Part shown: positions 16,944 to 25,526 of the stretch, in pieces
Layout of the letters: each line of letters begins with the position of its first letter
How positions within the stretch are numbered: the first letter of the stretch is position 1
Assembly (NCBI GenBank): GCA_041746635.1
Contig: JBGTGQ010000020.1
Location: forward strand, 1-64,000
Reading direction: 5' to 3'
Origin: CAMASH01 sp041746635
Lineage (GTDB): Bacteria; Verrucomicrobiota; Verrucomicrobiia; Chthoniobacterales; Terrimicrobiaceae
DNA length: 64,000 nt
Program-made: the position numbers and the translations under genes
The notes under the pieces: generated by a model
Databases searched by the model: none
What the model was told of the DNA's origin: nothing
Seen by the model: the letters and a program-made list of their open reading frames with translations, nothing else

Positions 16944-18419
16944 TCACGGCGCAGTCGGTCCTGACGCAGCCAGCGGCAAACGATAAAGTTCCAGGCGCGG
17001 ATTTAATACGATAACCGGCCCGGTTCCGCCCTTCCAAACCAGCTCCCCCGTGGTCTCGAGTTCCTTGTAAAAATCCCGCCCCTCGCCGGTCTTTTTTTTC
17101 CTGGCTGCGTCAATCGCCACATATTCCACGCCCTGCTGAATCAATTCCTGCACGGAACCAAAATCCGCCATGTTGTCCTTGGTCAGCACTTTCTGGGTGG
17201 GCGTGAAGGCGCGGTCACTCGTTTCCTTGGAAAAGACTCCGACCAGTTGCACCCGGCGGTCTTGTGCAACAATCGCATTCGCGTCGGCGTTCTGCTGCAG
17301 CCAGCCCGCGAGCTCACGGCGGCTGTCGCGGGAAAAAGCCAGCACAGTTTGGCGGACATCGGATACCGTGGTGGCACAGGCCGCCACCAGGCAGGCTGCA
17401 AAGAGCAGCCCTTTCCTCCGACGACTCCATTTCCAAAATACCGCCACCTGAGTGCAAAAGTCGGCGATCCCCAATCCGGTCAGATAACAAATTGTCACCC
17501 CCGCCGGCAAAAAATACCGCCCTGCGGTTTTCGGGGTCAGGGACAGCATCAGCGCAAAGACCAGCGGAAAGAGAATCATCAAGAATTCCGGCCACGTGCG
17601 CTCACGCCGGGTTTGCCACACCCGAAAGCACCACCACCCGGTGAAGAACCAGAACACCACGCTGGTTTGCTCAAGAAAAATTTCCCAATATTTGTCGGTC
17701 AACCACGATTTGCCGCCACCGCCATCCAGCAGAACAACCTCCCGTCCGACTCCCCCGACCATGACATCCAATCCCCGGTAGAGTTGATAATTCACGCCAA
17801 AGACCACCGCGACAAACGCCACGGCAAACAGCAAAAAACAACCCCATCGGCGAATGGACGCATCCCGCAACGGCACCCGGAACATCAGGATTACCGACAG
17901 GATTACCGCCACGATGCCAATGTACTTTCCCGAGAAGGCCAGAGCATTCGCGCCGCCCAAGAACAAAATCGTTTTCCATGAGGGCCGCTCCCAAAAATAC
18001 GCCATGGCGAGAAACGACAGCGCCAGCCCCATCAACAGCGCCGGATCTTCCTTGTAGTAATGCGTGACCTCGATCAGCAGCGGATTCAGCGCCACCAGCA
18101 GACCCACCGCAACGGCCGCCAGCAGACCTCCGTAGCGAAATGCCAGCCAGGCAAACGCCACCACCGCCATCGCGCCGAAGACGGCCATGCACCAGCGTCC
18201 CGTCTCCACGATCGGCTGCGGCGTGCGCGGCACCTGGAAAACACGTGACACCAAGTCCGTGAAGTTTCCCATCAACAAGGGATGATGAAAGTGGGTCGCG
18301 CCTTCCAGCACCAGCAAGGCCTCCAGCGGTTCATCCACGTGGTAGTAATAGGGAAAATCGTTCTTCCACGTGAAGAGCGCGAGACTGAAGACAAAGAGCG
18401 CCACCGAGAGCGCCCACAT
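16944..18419 (-). CDS. membrane glycosyltransferase (GT39/PMT-like)
   Basis: A polytopic protein of about 491 residues with roughly ten hydrophobic helices. After the first helix comes YYHVDEPLEALL, an acidic loop motif in the position of the catalytic Asp of GT-C enzymes such as ArnT or PMT. These transfer sugars from polyprenyl phosphates to lipids or proteins on the periplasmic side. The C-terminal 140 residues form a soluble domain. The ATG at 18419 or a GTG at 18428 are likely starts, 33-42 bp after the GT2 stop. The GT2 partner probably makes the lipid-linked donor. The 3' end lies only 14 bp from the island border. Confidence 0.75.
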   Translation of the reverse strand: MWALSVALFVFSLALFTWKNDFPYYYHVDEPLEALLVLEGATHFHHPLLMGNFTDLVSRVFQVPRTPQPIVETGRWCMAVFGAMAVVAFAWLAFRYGGLLAAVAVGLLVALNPLLIEVTHYYKEDPALLMGLALSFLAMAYFWERPSWKTILFLGGANALAFSGKYIGIVAVILSVILMFRVPLRDASIRRWGCFLLFAVAFVAVVFGVNYQLYRGLDVMVGGVGREVVLLDGGGGKSWLTDKYWEIFLEQTSVVFWFFTGWWCFRVWQTRRERTWPEFLMILFPLVFALMLSLTPKTAGRYFLPAGVTICYLTGLGIADFCTQVAVFWKWSRRRKGLLFAACLVAACATTVSDVRQTVLAFSRDSRRELAGWLQQNADANAIVAQDRRVQLVGVFSKETSDRAFTPTQKVLTKDNMADFGSVQELIQQGVEYVAIDAARKKKTGEGRDFYKELETTGELVWKGGTGPVIVLNPRLELYRLPLAASGPTAP

Positions 18420-18460
18420 TTTCCGCACGCTTTGGGCCGAATGCGCCCCGGCTGGCGCAC

Positions 18461-19180
18461 TCAAGACGCGCTCTTCTCCCGCACGGCGATCCGGCCGGGA
18501 ATGCGGCGGCGGAAAAACCACACCAACCCCATCATATCCAGCAACGGCCTCCACAGAAACGCCATCAGTCCATACTTGGAAACCCCGCGGGTTCGCGGGC
18601 GGTGGGCCACCTCGATCTGCTTGATGCGAAATCCCGCGTTCACCGCCATCGCCGCCATGAACGAATACATCGTGCGGATCGGAATAAACGCATCCACCAC
18701 CTCGCGGCGAAAGGCCTTGAGCGAACATCCCGTGTCCCGCACCCCGTCACCGAGGATTTTCGAGCGCACCCCGTTGGCCAGCCGCGACATCATTACCCGC
18801 AACGCCGAATCCCGCCGACGCGCGCGGATGCCCGCCGTCATTTCGCAATCCGCCAACCCCGCCAGCAAGCGCGGAATATCCGCCGGATCATTCTGTCCGT
18901 CCCCGTCGAGCGTCACCACGATGTCGCCGGTCGCGCGTTTGAGACCGAAAAACAAAGCCGCCGCCTGACCGTGATTCGCCACAAAATGAAAAATCCGCGC
19001 CTGCGGCCATTTTGTCGCCTCCTCATCCAGGCAAGTGCCCGTGCCATCCGAACTGCCGTCGTTCACCAAGATCGCCTCGTAGCTGCGGCCCAGCGCATCA
19101 CACACCCCGCGCACCTCCGCCAGCAACACAGCCACATTTTCCTGTTCGTTATAAAACGGAATGACAACAGAAACTTCCAT
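18461..19180 (-). CDS. family 2 glycosyltransferase (dolichol-phosphate mannosyltransferase-like)
   Basis: The 239-residue protein starts MEVSVVIPFYNEQENV, shows LVNDGSSDGT near residue 40 and the DxD-type LDGDGQNDP near 90, then DTGCSLKAFRR and RPRTRGVSKYG, all typical of DPM1/GtrB-like GT2 enzymes that load a sugar onto a polyprenyl phosphate. A C-terminal hydrophobic patch may sit on the membrane. Start chosen at 19180 rather than 19207 to match the family N-terminus. It lies directly upstream of the membrane transferase. Confidence 0.88.
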   Translation of the reverse strand: MEVSVVIPFYNEQENVAVLLAEVRGVCDALGRSYEAILVNDGSSDGTGTCLDEEATKWPQARIFHFVANHGQAAALFFGLKRATGDIVVTLDGDGQNDPADIPRLLAGLADCEMTAGIRARRRDSALRVMMSRLANGVRSKILGDGVRDTGCSLKAFRREVVDAFIPIRTMYSFMAAMAVNAGFRIKQIEVAHRPRTRGVSKYGLMAFLWRPLLDMMGLVWFFRRRIPGRIAVREKSAS

Positions 19181-19210
19181 ATTCAATAGCAGCCGGTCCG
19201 CGGTCAAAGG

Positions 19211-19597
19211 TCAGGGCACCATGGCCACACATTCAATTTCCACATCGAACCCCAAAAGCTGCGCGCCCACGGTGGCCCGGGCCGGTTTCGACTCCCCTAA
19301 ATAGCGAGCATACACCTCGTTCATCGCCTGAAAATTTTCCGCCGTGAAAGCCGCGAGGTACACCCGGCAACTCACCACATCCGCGAGGGAAGCTCCCGCC
19401 GCCGCCAGCACATTCTTCACATTATTGAGCGTCAGCTCCGTTTGCCGCGCCACCGAGCCCCGCTCGATCTTCCCCGTCGCCGGATCGAAAGGCGTCATGC
19501 CCGACACAAAAACAAACCTGCCCTCCGCCACCACACCGAGCGAATACGGACCAAGGGCGGGGGGCGAATCGGCAAAGGGCAACACGGGCGATTTCAT
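19211..19597 (-). CDS. RidA/YjgF/YER057c family deaminase
   Basis: At 128 residues it matches RidA length. It carries FVSGMTPFDPATG, SCRVYLAAF and PARATVGAQLLGFDVEIEC, including the conserved Arg that binds the carboxylate of enamine/imine intermediates. RidA hydrolyses reactive 2-aminoacrylate to pyruvate and ammonia. The start overlaps the end of the upstream pseudouridine synthase by 4 bp. Confidence 0.9.
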   Translation of the reverse strand: MKSPVLPFADSPPALGPYSLGVVAEGRFVFVSGMTPFDPATGKIERGSVARQTELTLNNVKNVLAAAGASLADVVSCRVYLAAFTAENFQAMNEVYARYLGESKPARATVGAQLLGFDVEIECVAMVP

Positions 19598-20298
19598 CGC
19601 TTCGTTTTAGCCGTTCCGGCCAGAAGCGCAACCTCGCGCGCCTTTAACAGCCGCCATTGCCCCGGCTTCAGCGACCCCATTTCCATCCCCCCGATCCGAA
19701 TGCGCATCAGCCGCTTCACCTCGTAACCGAATTTGTAAAACATCAGCCGGATCTGCCGCTTGATCCCCTGGCGCAACACCACCTTCACGAGCTGCGGGGT
19801 GAGCACATAAAGCCGTTCCACCTTGGCTTTGCCTCCTTCGATAAAAAATCCACGCAAAAATTTTGGCGCCTCCGCCGCGTCAAAAGCCTTGTCGAGAAGC
19901 ACCTCGTATTCCTTCTCCACCTCATGGGTCGGATGCGTCAGTCGCTCGGCCAGCGCCCCATCATTCGTCAGCAAAATGAGCCCCTCGCTGTCCTTGTCCA
20001 GCCGGCCCACATGAAACAGCCGCCCGAAATGCCCCGGGACCAGATCAAAAATCGTCCGCCGCCCCTTTTCGTCCGAACGCGTGCAAAGAAATCCCCTTGG
20101 TTTGTGCAGCAAGAGGTAAACGTGCGCCGCCGGTTTGGCGCTCTTGCCCGTGACCCGAACCTCGTCGTCCGGGTTTACCGTGGTGGCGAGATCCCGAATA
20201 AAATGCCCGTTGATCGAGACCTTGCCGTCCGTGATCAGCGCTTCGCAGGCGCGCCTCGAACCAAAGCCCGCGGCAGCCAGAAAGCGATTTAACCGCAT
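19594..20298 (-). CDS. 23S rRNA pseudouridine synthase (RluB/RsuA family)
   Basis: A 234-residue enzyme with an N-terminal S4 RNA-binding domain (MRLNRFLAAAGFGSRRACE, residues 1-60). The catalytic domain contains HVGRLDKDSEGLILLTN, with Asp101 as nucleophile. LRQGIKRQIRLMF near residue 185 is the third conserved block. RluB and RsuA cannot be separated with certainty; an N-terminal S4 domain is common to both. It sits 7 bp after the small basic protein gene and is probably co-transcribed with it. Confidence 0.9.
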   Translation of the reverse strand: MRLNRFLAAAGFGSRRACEALITDGKVSINGHFIRDLATTVNPDDEVRVTGKSAKPAAHVYLLLHKPRGFLCTRSDEKGRRTIFDLVPGHFGRLFHVGRLDKDSEGLILLTNDGALAERLTHPTHEVEKEYEVLLDKAFDAAEAPKFLRGFFIEGGKAKVERLYVLTPQLVKVVLRQGIKRQIRLMFYKFGYEVKRLMRIRIGGMEMGSLKPGQWRLLKAREVALLAGTAKTKR

Positions 20299-20305
20299 AA
20301 GCGGC

Positions 20306-20461
20306 CTATTCTTCGGGCTTGGTCTTGCGCAGACCGATTACCGGCTGGCCTTCTTTGAATTGACCGCGCGTTTTCAGCAATTCCACGCGCTCGAAACGCT
20401 TCAAAACGCTGCGCTTCGCTTGGATTGTGCCTTTGCCCTTCAGGCTGGGATGTTGACTCAT
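20306..20461 (-). CDS. Chlamydia/Verrucomicrobia small basic protein
   Basis: The ATG at 20461 gives MSQHPSLKGKGTIQAKRSVL followed by KRFERVELLKTRG and a Lys-rich end, 51 residues in all. This matches the lineage-restricted small basic protein family (TIGR04137) known from Chlamydiae and Verrucomicrobia, whose function is unresolved but possibly ribosomal or RNA-related because of its charge. An earlier ATG at 20521 would add 20 unrelated residues. It lies upstream of the rRNA pseudouridine synthase, which agrees with a ribosome link. Confidence 0.85.
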   Translation of the reverse strand: MSQHPSLKGKGTIQAKRSVLKRFERVELLKTRGQFKEGQPVIGLRKTKPEE

Positions 20462-20561
20462 GGGGCGAAAAATCTGGACGAAATTCCGCGAATTGCAATC
20501 GAAATCCCCCGCCGCCTTCAAGTTGAGTGCAGGACGGGAAAATTATGGAACCCGGCTCGGA

Positions 20562-20619
20562 GTTCGAGTTCACGCTTCAGCGTGGGCCTTTCGGAGCAGC
20601 CTAAAGGCTGAACTCCAAC
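20562..20619. repeat. 58-bp three-way-junction repeat, copy 1
   Basis: Copy 1 of a 58-bp element found also at 23762, 26739 and 53012. It has outer arms (GTTCGAGT here, with mismatches, against ACTCCAAC), hairpin CACGCTTCAGCGTG and hairpin CAGCCTAAAGGCTG. It lies between two minus-strand genes. Confidence 0.85.
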
Positions 20620-20631
20620 GCCGAATTCACC

Positions 20632-21957
20632 TCATCTGCTTTCTCTTGCAGGGATGACGGCGGCAGGCACAAGGATGGCATCGGTCATGCCGTGGAGGAG
20701 TTTTTTGTCGTCGGGGCAGATGGTGGCCAGGGCGCCGCCGCAAACGGTTCGTTTCTCCCCGACAAAATAATACGGGCAGAGGCGCACGCGGCCCCGCATG
20801 CGGCGGAGTTCCCCGGTGGACTCGTCGAGCCAGTCGTGTTCAACCAGGCGGCCCTGATGGAATTGCTGGAGGATATGGGGATGAGTGGCGAATTCGCCCA
20901 GAGCGCGCTGAAGTTCCTCCTGCCATTTTTTCTGCGGCACATCCTGGGCCATGAGGACGCCGCGCGATCCCCAGGCAATTTCGGAGAATCCGCTGATCTT
21001 CAGAATGAGGGCGCGTTGTTTCTGGCTGAGGCGGCCGACTTCCTCCCACGTGTGCATTTCCAGACGTGGCAACACGGCGTGGCGGGGCAGCGGTTCGGGA
21101 TCGACCAGCCATGTGTAGGGAATCACCTTGCGCAGGGCCAGCCAGGCGCGCTCGCCGAGTTCGCGCCGCCAGAAATCTTCCAGCGGTTTGAGCCAGAAGA
21201 GGGCGAACCACATTTTTTCCTCCAGGGCGGGCTTGAAGGGCGGCGTGACGGCGAGTTCGCCCGCGAGGTGTTTATCGCGGAGTTGGGCGAAGCAGGGCAC
21301 GTTGGCCAGGTCGAAGAGTTCGAAGAAGCGATAGACGCGTTGTTGCCAGTCGTCGCGGGGTTCGGTGCCGAGCACCCGATAGTTCGAGGGGTCACTATTT
21401 TTTCGGTTGAGTTCCCCCGCCAGCCATTCCATTTCCGGCCGGTAGGTCGCCGCCTCGTCGGAGACCACAATGTCACCTCCCGGAAAGACCGAGGCGAAGC
21501 CGTCGAGCATGCCCGTCGCCCCGCCGAGAATCCTCCCGCCATCCCGCCCGTAGATCTGACCCAGCCAGGCCGTGAGCCCGATGCCGCCGGGAACGTTGTC
21601 GAGTTCCGCAATGATAAACCCGTCGGACGCAAGCACCAAGTCGGGCCGCAGCACGGCGGGCATTTCCATGGCGAGGGACTTTTCCCGTTGCAGAGCGACC
21701 AGCTCGGGCGGTTTGCCCCGATCGAGCAGATCGGCGATCCAGGCCGGTTGGCGTCCGCTCACGCTGAAGCGGTACAATTGATTGCAGGCCCGGACGAAAA
21801 GCGTGAGGCGGTACCCGAGCTTGTCGATTTCCTCGGCCAGCTTCTCGTCCAGCGGAAAAGCGTCGGGGGAAATCCGCCACGATTTTTCGTGAAAAAGCCC
21901 TCCCTCCGGCAGGGCGGCTTGGATCGCTTTTACGCGCTCCAGTCTTTCCGTGCTCAT
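20632..21957 (-). CDS. conserved protein of unknown function, possibly ATP-grasp-like
   Basis: The 441-residue product starts at an ATG overlapping the ruvA stop (ATGA at 21957-21954). Segments such as LRPDLVLASDGFIIAELDNV with PGGIGLTAW, and ILKISGFSEIAWGSRGV, recall circularly permuted ATP-grasp proteins, but a full set of ATP-binding residues cannot be verified by eye. The C-terminal region has CPYYFVGEKRTVCGGALATI. No signal peptide or membrane helix is seen. The frame extends upstream to 22146 only because it is antisense-free within ruvA. Function unknown. Confidence 0.6.
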   Translation of the reverse strand: MSTERLERVKAIQAALPEGGLFHEKSWRISPDAFPLDEKLAEEIDKLGYRLTLFVRACNQLYRFSVSGRQPAWIADLLDRGKPPELVALQREKSLAMEMPAVLRPDLVLASDGFIIAELDNVPGGIGLTAWLGQIYGRDGGRILGGATGMLDGFASVFPGGDIVVSDEAATYRPEMEWLAGELNRKNSDPSNYRVLGTEPRDDWQQRVYRFFELFDLANVPCFAQLRDKHLAGELAVTPPFKPALEEKMWFALFWLKPLEDFWRRELGERAWLALRKVIPYTWLVDPEPLPRHAVLPRLEMHTWEEVGRLSQKQRALILKISGFSEIAWGSRGVLMAQDVPQKKWQEELQRALGEFATHPHILQQFHQGRLVEHDWLDESTGELRRMRGRVRLCPYYFVGEKRTVCGGALATICPDDKKLLHGMTDAILVPAAVIPARESR

Positions 21958-22559
21958 GCGAGGATTTTCAAGGCCAGCCGGACAAGCTCCTCCGCCGGCG
22001 GGGTGCCGGTGATTCCCGTGAGGGCCTGCTTGACTGCCTTGTGGGCCTCGACCTGTTTGTAACCAAGCGAGATGAGGGCCAGCACGGCGTCGTGCATGGC
22101 TTGATCGCGCGGGCCGGGCGAGTTGCCGACACTGGCGGCTTCCCATTCGGCGGCGATGCCGACTTTATCTTTAAGTTCCAAGACCACGCGCTCCGCGGTT
22201 TTTTTGCCGACGCCGCTGATGCGCGAAATGGCAGCGATGTCGCCCGCCACCACGGAAGCCTTGAACATCTCCAGGCTCATGCCGCTGAGGATGGCGAGGG
22301 CGAGCTTGGGGCCGACGCCGGTGACGTGATTCATGAGGAGGCGGAAAAGGTCCCGTTCGCCCGCGCTGGAAAATCCGTACAAAATGTGCGCGTCCTCGCG
22401 AACAACAAGATGGGTGAGAATTTTCACCGGCGACCCGGCGGCGGGCAGCCGATCAAAACTTGATAGGGGAATCAGCACGTGATACCCCACGCCGTGGACA
22501 TTCACGACGATCTGCGTGGGCAAAGCCTCCGCCAGCACACCTTCCAAAAACGCAATCAT
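21954..22559 (-). CDS. ruvA: Holliday junction branch migration protein RuvA
   Basis: This 201-residue protein has the family length. Domain I opens with MIAFLEGVLAEALPTQIVV and the GVGYHVLIP motif. Domain II holds the helix-hairpin-helix pairs GVGPKLALAILSGM and ISGVGKKTAERVVLELKDK. Domain III (from about residue 150) is the RuvB-binding tail. RuvA tetramers bind Holliday junctions and load RuvB. The ATG at 22559 was chosen to match the family; the open frame upstream is non-coding. Confidence 0.95.
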   Translation of the reverse strand: MIAFLEGVLAEALPTQIVVNVHGVGYHVLIPLSSFDRLPAAGSPVKILTHLVVREDAHILYGFSSAGERDLFRLLMNHVTGVGPKLALAILSGMSLEMFKASVVAGDIAAISRISGVGKKTAERVVLELKDKVGIAAEWEAASVGNSPGPRDQAMHDAVLALISLGYKQVEAHKAVKQALTGITGTPPAEELVRLALKILA

Positions 22560-22581
22560 GCCCGCCTGCTCTAGCAGACCG

Positions 22582-23172
22582 ATGACAAAACTCAAATGCG
22601 CTCTGCTGGGCTTTTTAGCCGCCACCCTCGTTTCCGCCCCGGGCGGAGATGAGACCTGGCACCTCTTGGTTGAACCCACCTTCATGGGCCACGAAGCCGC
22701 CTGGCCCATCCCCAACGCCAAGACCACCGTGCTCGTTCCCGCCCGGGTGGTCGATGGCGAAGTGCAGCCCCTGCTGCGCAAGGAAGTCGCTGAATTGAAT
22801 ATTACGCGAAAAAAAATCCTCGCTTCCGCGCCCGCCGCCGCGTCGGCCGTGCTGACCACCTTGAAGCCCCGCTATGTCCGCGACAGGAACAAGGTCATTC
22901 AATACGCCGTGGTGGAATCCGATAATCCGCTCACCGCCTCGGCCGTGCTGGCCCCGGAATTCGCCGGACTTTTCTCCGAAACGCTGGGGCCTGATCTCAT
23001 CGTGGCCATCCCGAACCGCTTCCGCATTTTTGTTTTTCCCAAGGCATCCTTCGGATCGCTCAATATTTCAGACATGATTTTCACCGAATACAAGTCCACC
23101 GCCTGGCCGGTGACGCGGGAGATTTTTGAACTGCGCCGGGGAAAACTCATTGCCATCGGCAGTTCGCAGTGA
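22582..23172 (+). CDS. secreted protein of unknown function
   Basis: A 196-residue product with a signal peptide (MTKLKCALLGFLAATLVSA). The mature protein is mixed alpha/beta with the pattern HEAAWPIPNAKTTVLVPARV and a C-terminal ELRRGKLIAIGSSQ. No catalytic motif is recognised. It precedes hpt by 25 bp on the same strand and diverges from ruvA, so the pair likely shares a promoter in the short 22560-22581 gap or within the ruvA 5' region. Confidence 0.65.
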   Translation: MTKLKCALLGFLAATLVSAPGGDETWHLLVEPTFMGHEAAWPIPNAKTTVLVPARVVDGEVQPLLRKEVAELNITRKKILASAPAAASAVLTTLKPRYVRDRNKVIQYAVVESDNPLTASAVLAPEFAGLFSETLGPDLIVAIPNRFRIFVFPKASFGSLNISDMIFTEYKSTAWPVTREIFELRRGKLIAIGSSQ

Positions 23173-23197
23173 GCAGGCTGAACACTTACACCCCGCC

Positions 23198-23740
23198 ATG
23201 CTCGACGACATTAGCAAAGTTCTTTTTCACGAATCCACCATCCTCAGCCGTCTCGACGAAATGGCCCACGCCATCACCGAGGAATACCGCGGCAAGGATT
23301 TCACCTGCGTGGCCATCCTCAACGGCAGTTTTATTTTCATGGCGGATTTGCTCCGACGCATCCCCCTGCCCCTGCAGGTCGATTGCTGGAGCGTGTCGAG
23401 CTATCACGGCACGAAAAGCAGCGGACAGGTGAACTTTCGCCAGACCCAGCTCGCCGACGTGCGCGGCCGCCATGTCCTCATCCTCGACGACATCCTCGAT
23501 AGCGGCGTGACGCTGAAGGCTATCCATGACCGCCTCGCGGCCGAAAGCGGCGCACTGAGCCTGAAAATCTGCGTGCTTCTGCGCAAGCAAATCGGTCAGT
23601 CCCGCCCGATTGATGCCGACCACGTGGGTTTTGACATCCCGAACGAATTCGTCGTCGGCTATGGCCTTGATTACAACGAACACTACCGCAATCTGCCCTT
23701 CATCGGCGTGATTAGCGAGGCTGCGATCCAGCGCGGATAA
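23198..23740 (+). CDS. hpt: hypoxanthine phosphoribosyltransferase
   Basis: The 180-residue enzyme has the PRPP-binding motif VLILDDILDSGVTL near residues 90-104 and the flexible-loop segment SVSSYHGTKSSGQV near 66-79. Purine-binding residues lie in VGFDIPNEFVVGYGLDYNEHYRNLP. It salvages hypoxanthine or guanine to IMP or GMP. The ATG at 23198 matches the usual start of the family; an in-frame codon at 23126 lies inside the preceding gene. Confidence 0.94.
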   Translation: MLDDISKVLFHESTILSRLDEMAHAITEEYRGKDFTCVAILNGSFIFMADLLRRIPLPLQVDCWSVSSYHGTKSSGQVNFRQTQLADVRGRHVLILDDILDSGVTLKAIHDRLAAESGALSLKICVLLRKQIGQSRPIDADHVGFDIPNEFVVGYGLDYNEHYRNLPFIGVISEAAIQRG

Positions 23741-23761
23741 TCACGGGGAAGTTCGAACGAT

Positions 23762-23819
23762 GTTAGAGTTCACGCTTTAGCGTGTCTCTTTCGGAACAGC
23801 CTGAAGGCTGGAGTCCAAC
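23762..23819. repeat. 58-bp three-way-junction repeat, copy 2
   Basis: Copy 2 lies between hpt and yraN. Arms GTTAGAGT and AGTCCAAC are imperfect; hairpins CACGCTTTAGCGTG and CAGCCTGAAGGCTG are intact. Length is again exactly 58 bases. Confidence 0.85.
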
Positions 23820-24010
23820 ACCGGGTTCGATCCAGAAATACGGTCTCAAAATATGCTTCGATTTTCCACAGGACGCGCTAAGTTTTTAGTCTGGTTAGCC
23901 GTGGAAATCACGGAGCCCCCATTTTGCGCGAGACTCTTCCTCCGTCTCTTTCCGTGTTGCACATCGCGTTTCCACTTGTTGGCCGCACGGTTTTCGAGCA
24001 GAGGAAATGC

Positions 24011-24442
24011 ATGAAACGGTCGCGCGGTTTGCTTGCCCGACTCTGGCCTCCGGCAGAGGAAGCCCCGCACCTCATCCTCGGACGCCATGGTGAAAAGTTC
24101 GCCGCCGAGCACCTGCGCAAGCACGGCCACAAAGTCCTCTTCCGCAATTTCCGCGCCCCCCATGGTGGAGAAGTGGACATCGTCTGTCGCGACAAACCCC
24201 ACAACGAACTCGTCTTCGTCGAAGTGAAAACCCGCAGCAGCGAGGACTTCGGACGCCCGCTCGATGCGGTGGACCGCAAAAAGCGACGCCTAATTTTCCG
24301 CGGAGCCATGACCTGGCTCAAGATGCTGGACATGCCCGACATCACCTTTCGTTTTGATGTCGTAGAAGTCGTGATGAACGAACCACCGGAAATCCGTCAC
24401 ATCGAAAACGCCTTTCAATTGCCGGACAATTATTCGTACTAA
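24011..24442 (+). CDS. yraN: UPF0102/YraN family endonuclease-like protein
   Basis: At 143 residues it fits UPF0102. Conserved blocks are LGRHGEKFAAEHLRKHGH and the PD-(D/E)xK-like core GGEVDIVCRD then LVFVEVKTRSS, which resembles Holliday-junction resolvases. The biological role is not established. The ATG at 24011 is preferred. The last 56 bases before and including part of the stop recur at 25527-25582, marking the 3' end as a duplication or integration border. Confidence 0.88.
   Translation: MKRSRGLLARLWPPAEEAPHLILGRHGEKFAAEHLRKHGHKVLFRNFRAPHGGEVDIVCRDKPHNELVFVEVKTRSSEDFGRPLDAVDRKKRRLIFRGAMTWLKMLDMPDITFRFDVVEVVMNEPPEIRHIENAFQLPDNYSY
24386..24441 (+). repeat. 56-bp direct repeat, left copy (yraN 3' end)
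   Basis: This segment, encoding the last residues of YraN (HIENAFQLPDNYSY), matches 25527-25582 at 54 of 56 bases. It borders the nucleotidyltransferase cassette on the left. Confidence 0.9.
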
Positions 24443-24544
24443 CGCAGACGCTGCGATATCGAGACGAGATGACAGGTTGGCATCTGCGGGAGAATCCGGA
24501 GTTGATGGCCAATGGGGGGAGTGTCATCCTCTCGCCGTAATGTT

Positions 24545-25123
24545 ATGACAGAACGGCTCACCAGAGAGGAAATCATTGCGGCGCTGTTGGCCCTGGAAAA
24601 GGAGTGCACCCGACGCAGCATCACCGGCGAGATCTGCATCTATGGCGGCGCGGCGATGGTTCTGGTCTTCGATGCCAGAAATTCCACGCGGGATGTGGAT
24701 GCGGTCTTTCGGCCGGCCTCGGAACTCCGGGAAGCGGCCCGTATTGTCGCCGAAGATTTGGGACTACCAATCGATTGGCTTAATGACGGGGTGAAAGGAT
24801 TTCTTTCCCACCATGAGGATTTGAGCGGCGAACCGGTTCTCGAACTCGAAGGTCTCTCGAATTTGCGTCTGGTCTGGCCGACGGCGGAGTATCTTCTGGC
24901 CATGAAATGCATGGCCGCCCGGTCCGAGGAGACCGCCTCGGATCGCAACGATGTGGAGTTTTTGATCCGCAGTCTGCGGCTGCCCACGAATGAAGAGGTC
25001 ATGGAGATTGTTGAACGATTTTATCCCCCGGAACGCATCGCAATCAAAACGCGGTATTTTGTGAGCGAAATCATTTCCGGTCTGGAAACCTTTCCCACTC
25101 CCGGGAGGGAGGCCAGCTCATGA
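24545..25123 (+). CDS. nucleotidyltransferase-fold protein (DUF6036-like, AbiEii/MNT type)
   Basis: A 192-residue protein with a minimal nucleotidyltransferase signature: YGGAAMVLVFDARNSTRDVD (residues about 36-55), i.e. GG followed by D-x-D, then LAMKCMAARSEETASDRNDVEFL, which carries the conserved K and DxxD of this group. Such proteins are often one half of a toxin-antitoxin or abortive-infection pair. It overlaps the next gene by 4 bp (ATGA) and sits inside a repeat-bounded cassette. Whether it is toxin or partner cannot be decided. Confidence 0.75.
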   Translation: MTERLTREEIIAALLALEKECTRRSITGEICIYGGAAMVLVFDARNSTRDVDAVFRPASELREAARIVAEDLGLPIDWLNDGVKGFLSHHEDLSGEPVLELEGLSNLRLVWPTAEYLLAMKCMAARSEETASDRNDVEFLIRSLRLPTNEEVMEIVERFYPPERIAIKTRYFVSEIISGLETFPTPGREASS

Positions 25124-25506
25124 TTGCCCAGCGCATATCCCGGTTGTCCGATGTGGCTGAGATGGCCCGCCAGAAAGGCAATCTCAGCTTTCCTTTGCGC
25201 GATTTTCTCGACGGCTTTTATGCCGCGCCCTCGGACGACAAGCTGTCCGGTGAGCCGGAATTGCTCGCGGAGGCTTTGGGAGACGACGGTTTTGCCGATG
25301 CCTATCTAGCCGCAGTTTGCGATCATCTCTGCCGACAATACACACTGTTGCGCCCAGCTTGGGTGAAAACTCCCGCCAGAATTCTGCGGAAACCTCATTT
25401 TGCCGCTAGAACACACGGTCTGCGGATGATTTTACTTCAAGAATCTCCGCCCGCGTTTCGTGAACGCAATATCTTCGTGAGTGCCAACACGCTTTCGCGT
25501 GCTTGA
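25120..25506 (+). CDS. partner protein of the nucleotidyltransferase, unknown function
   Basis: The 128-residue protein starts within the stop codon region of the previous gene. Its C-terminal third reads RPAWVKTPARILRKPHF, then MILLQESPPAFRERNIFVSA and NTLSRA. The ESPxAFRxRNIFVSxxxLSR ending is one I associate with proteins of unknown function encoded next to such nucleotidyltransferases. No DNA-binding motif is obvious. Together they form a candidate two-gene toxin-antitoxin-like module. Confidence 0.65.
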   Translation: MIAQRISRLSDVAEMARQKGNLSFPLRDFLDGFYAAPSDDKLSGEPELLAEALGDDGFADAYLAAVCDHLCRQYTLLRPAWVKTPARILRKPHFAARTHGLRMILLQESPPAFRERNIFVSANTLSRA

Positions 25507-25526
25507 GCGCGGTCAGGAGCGCGCAG

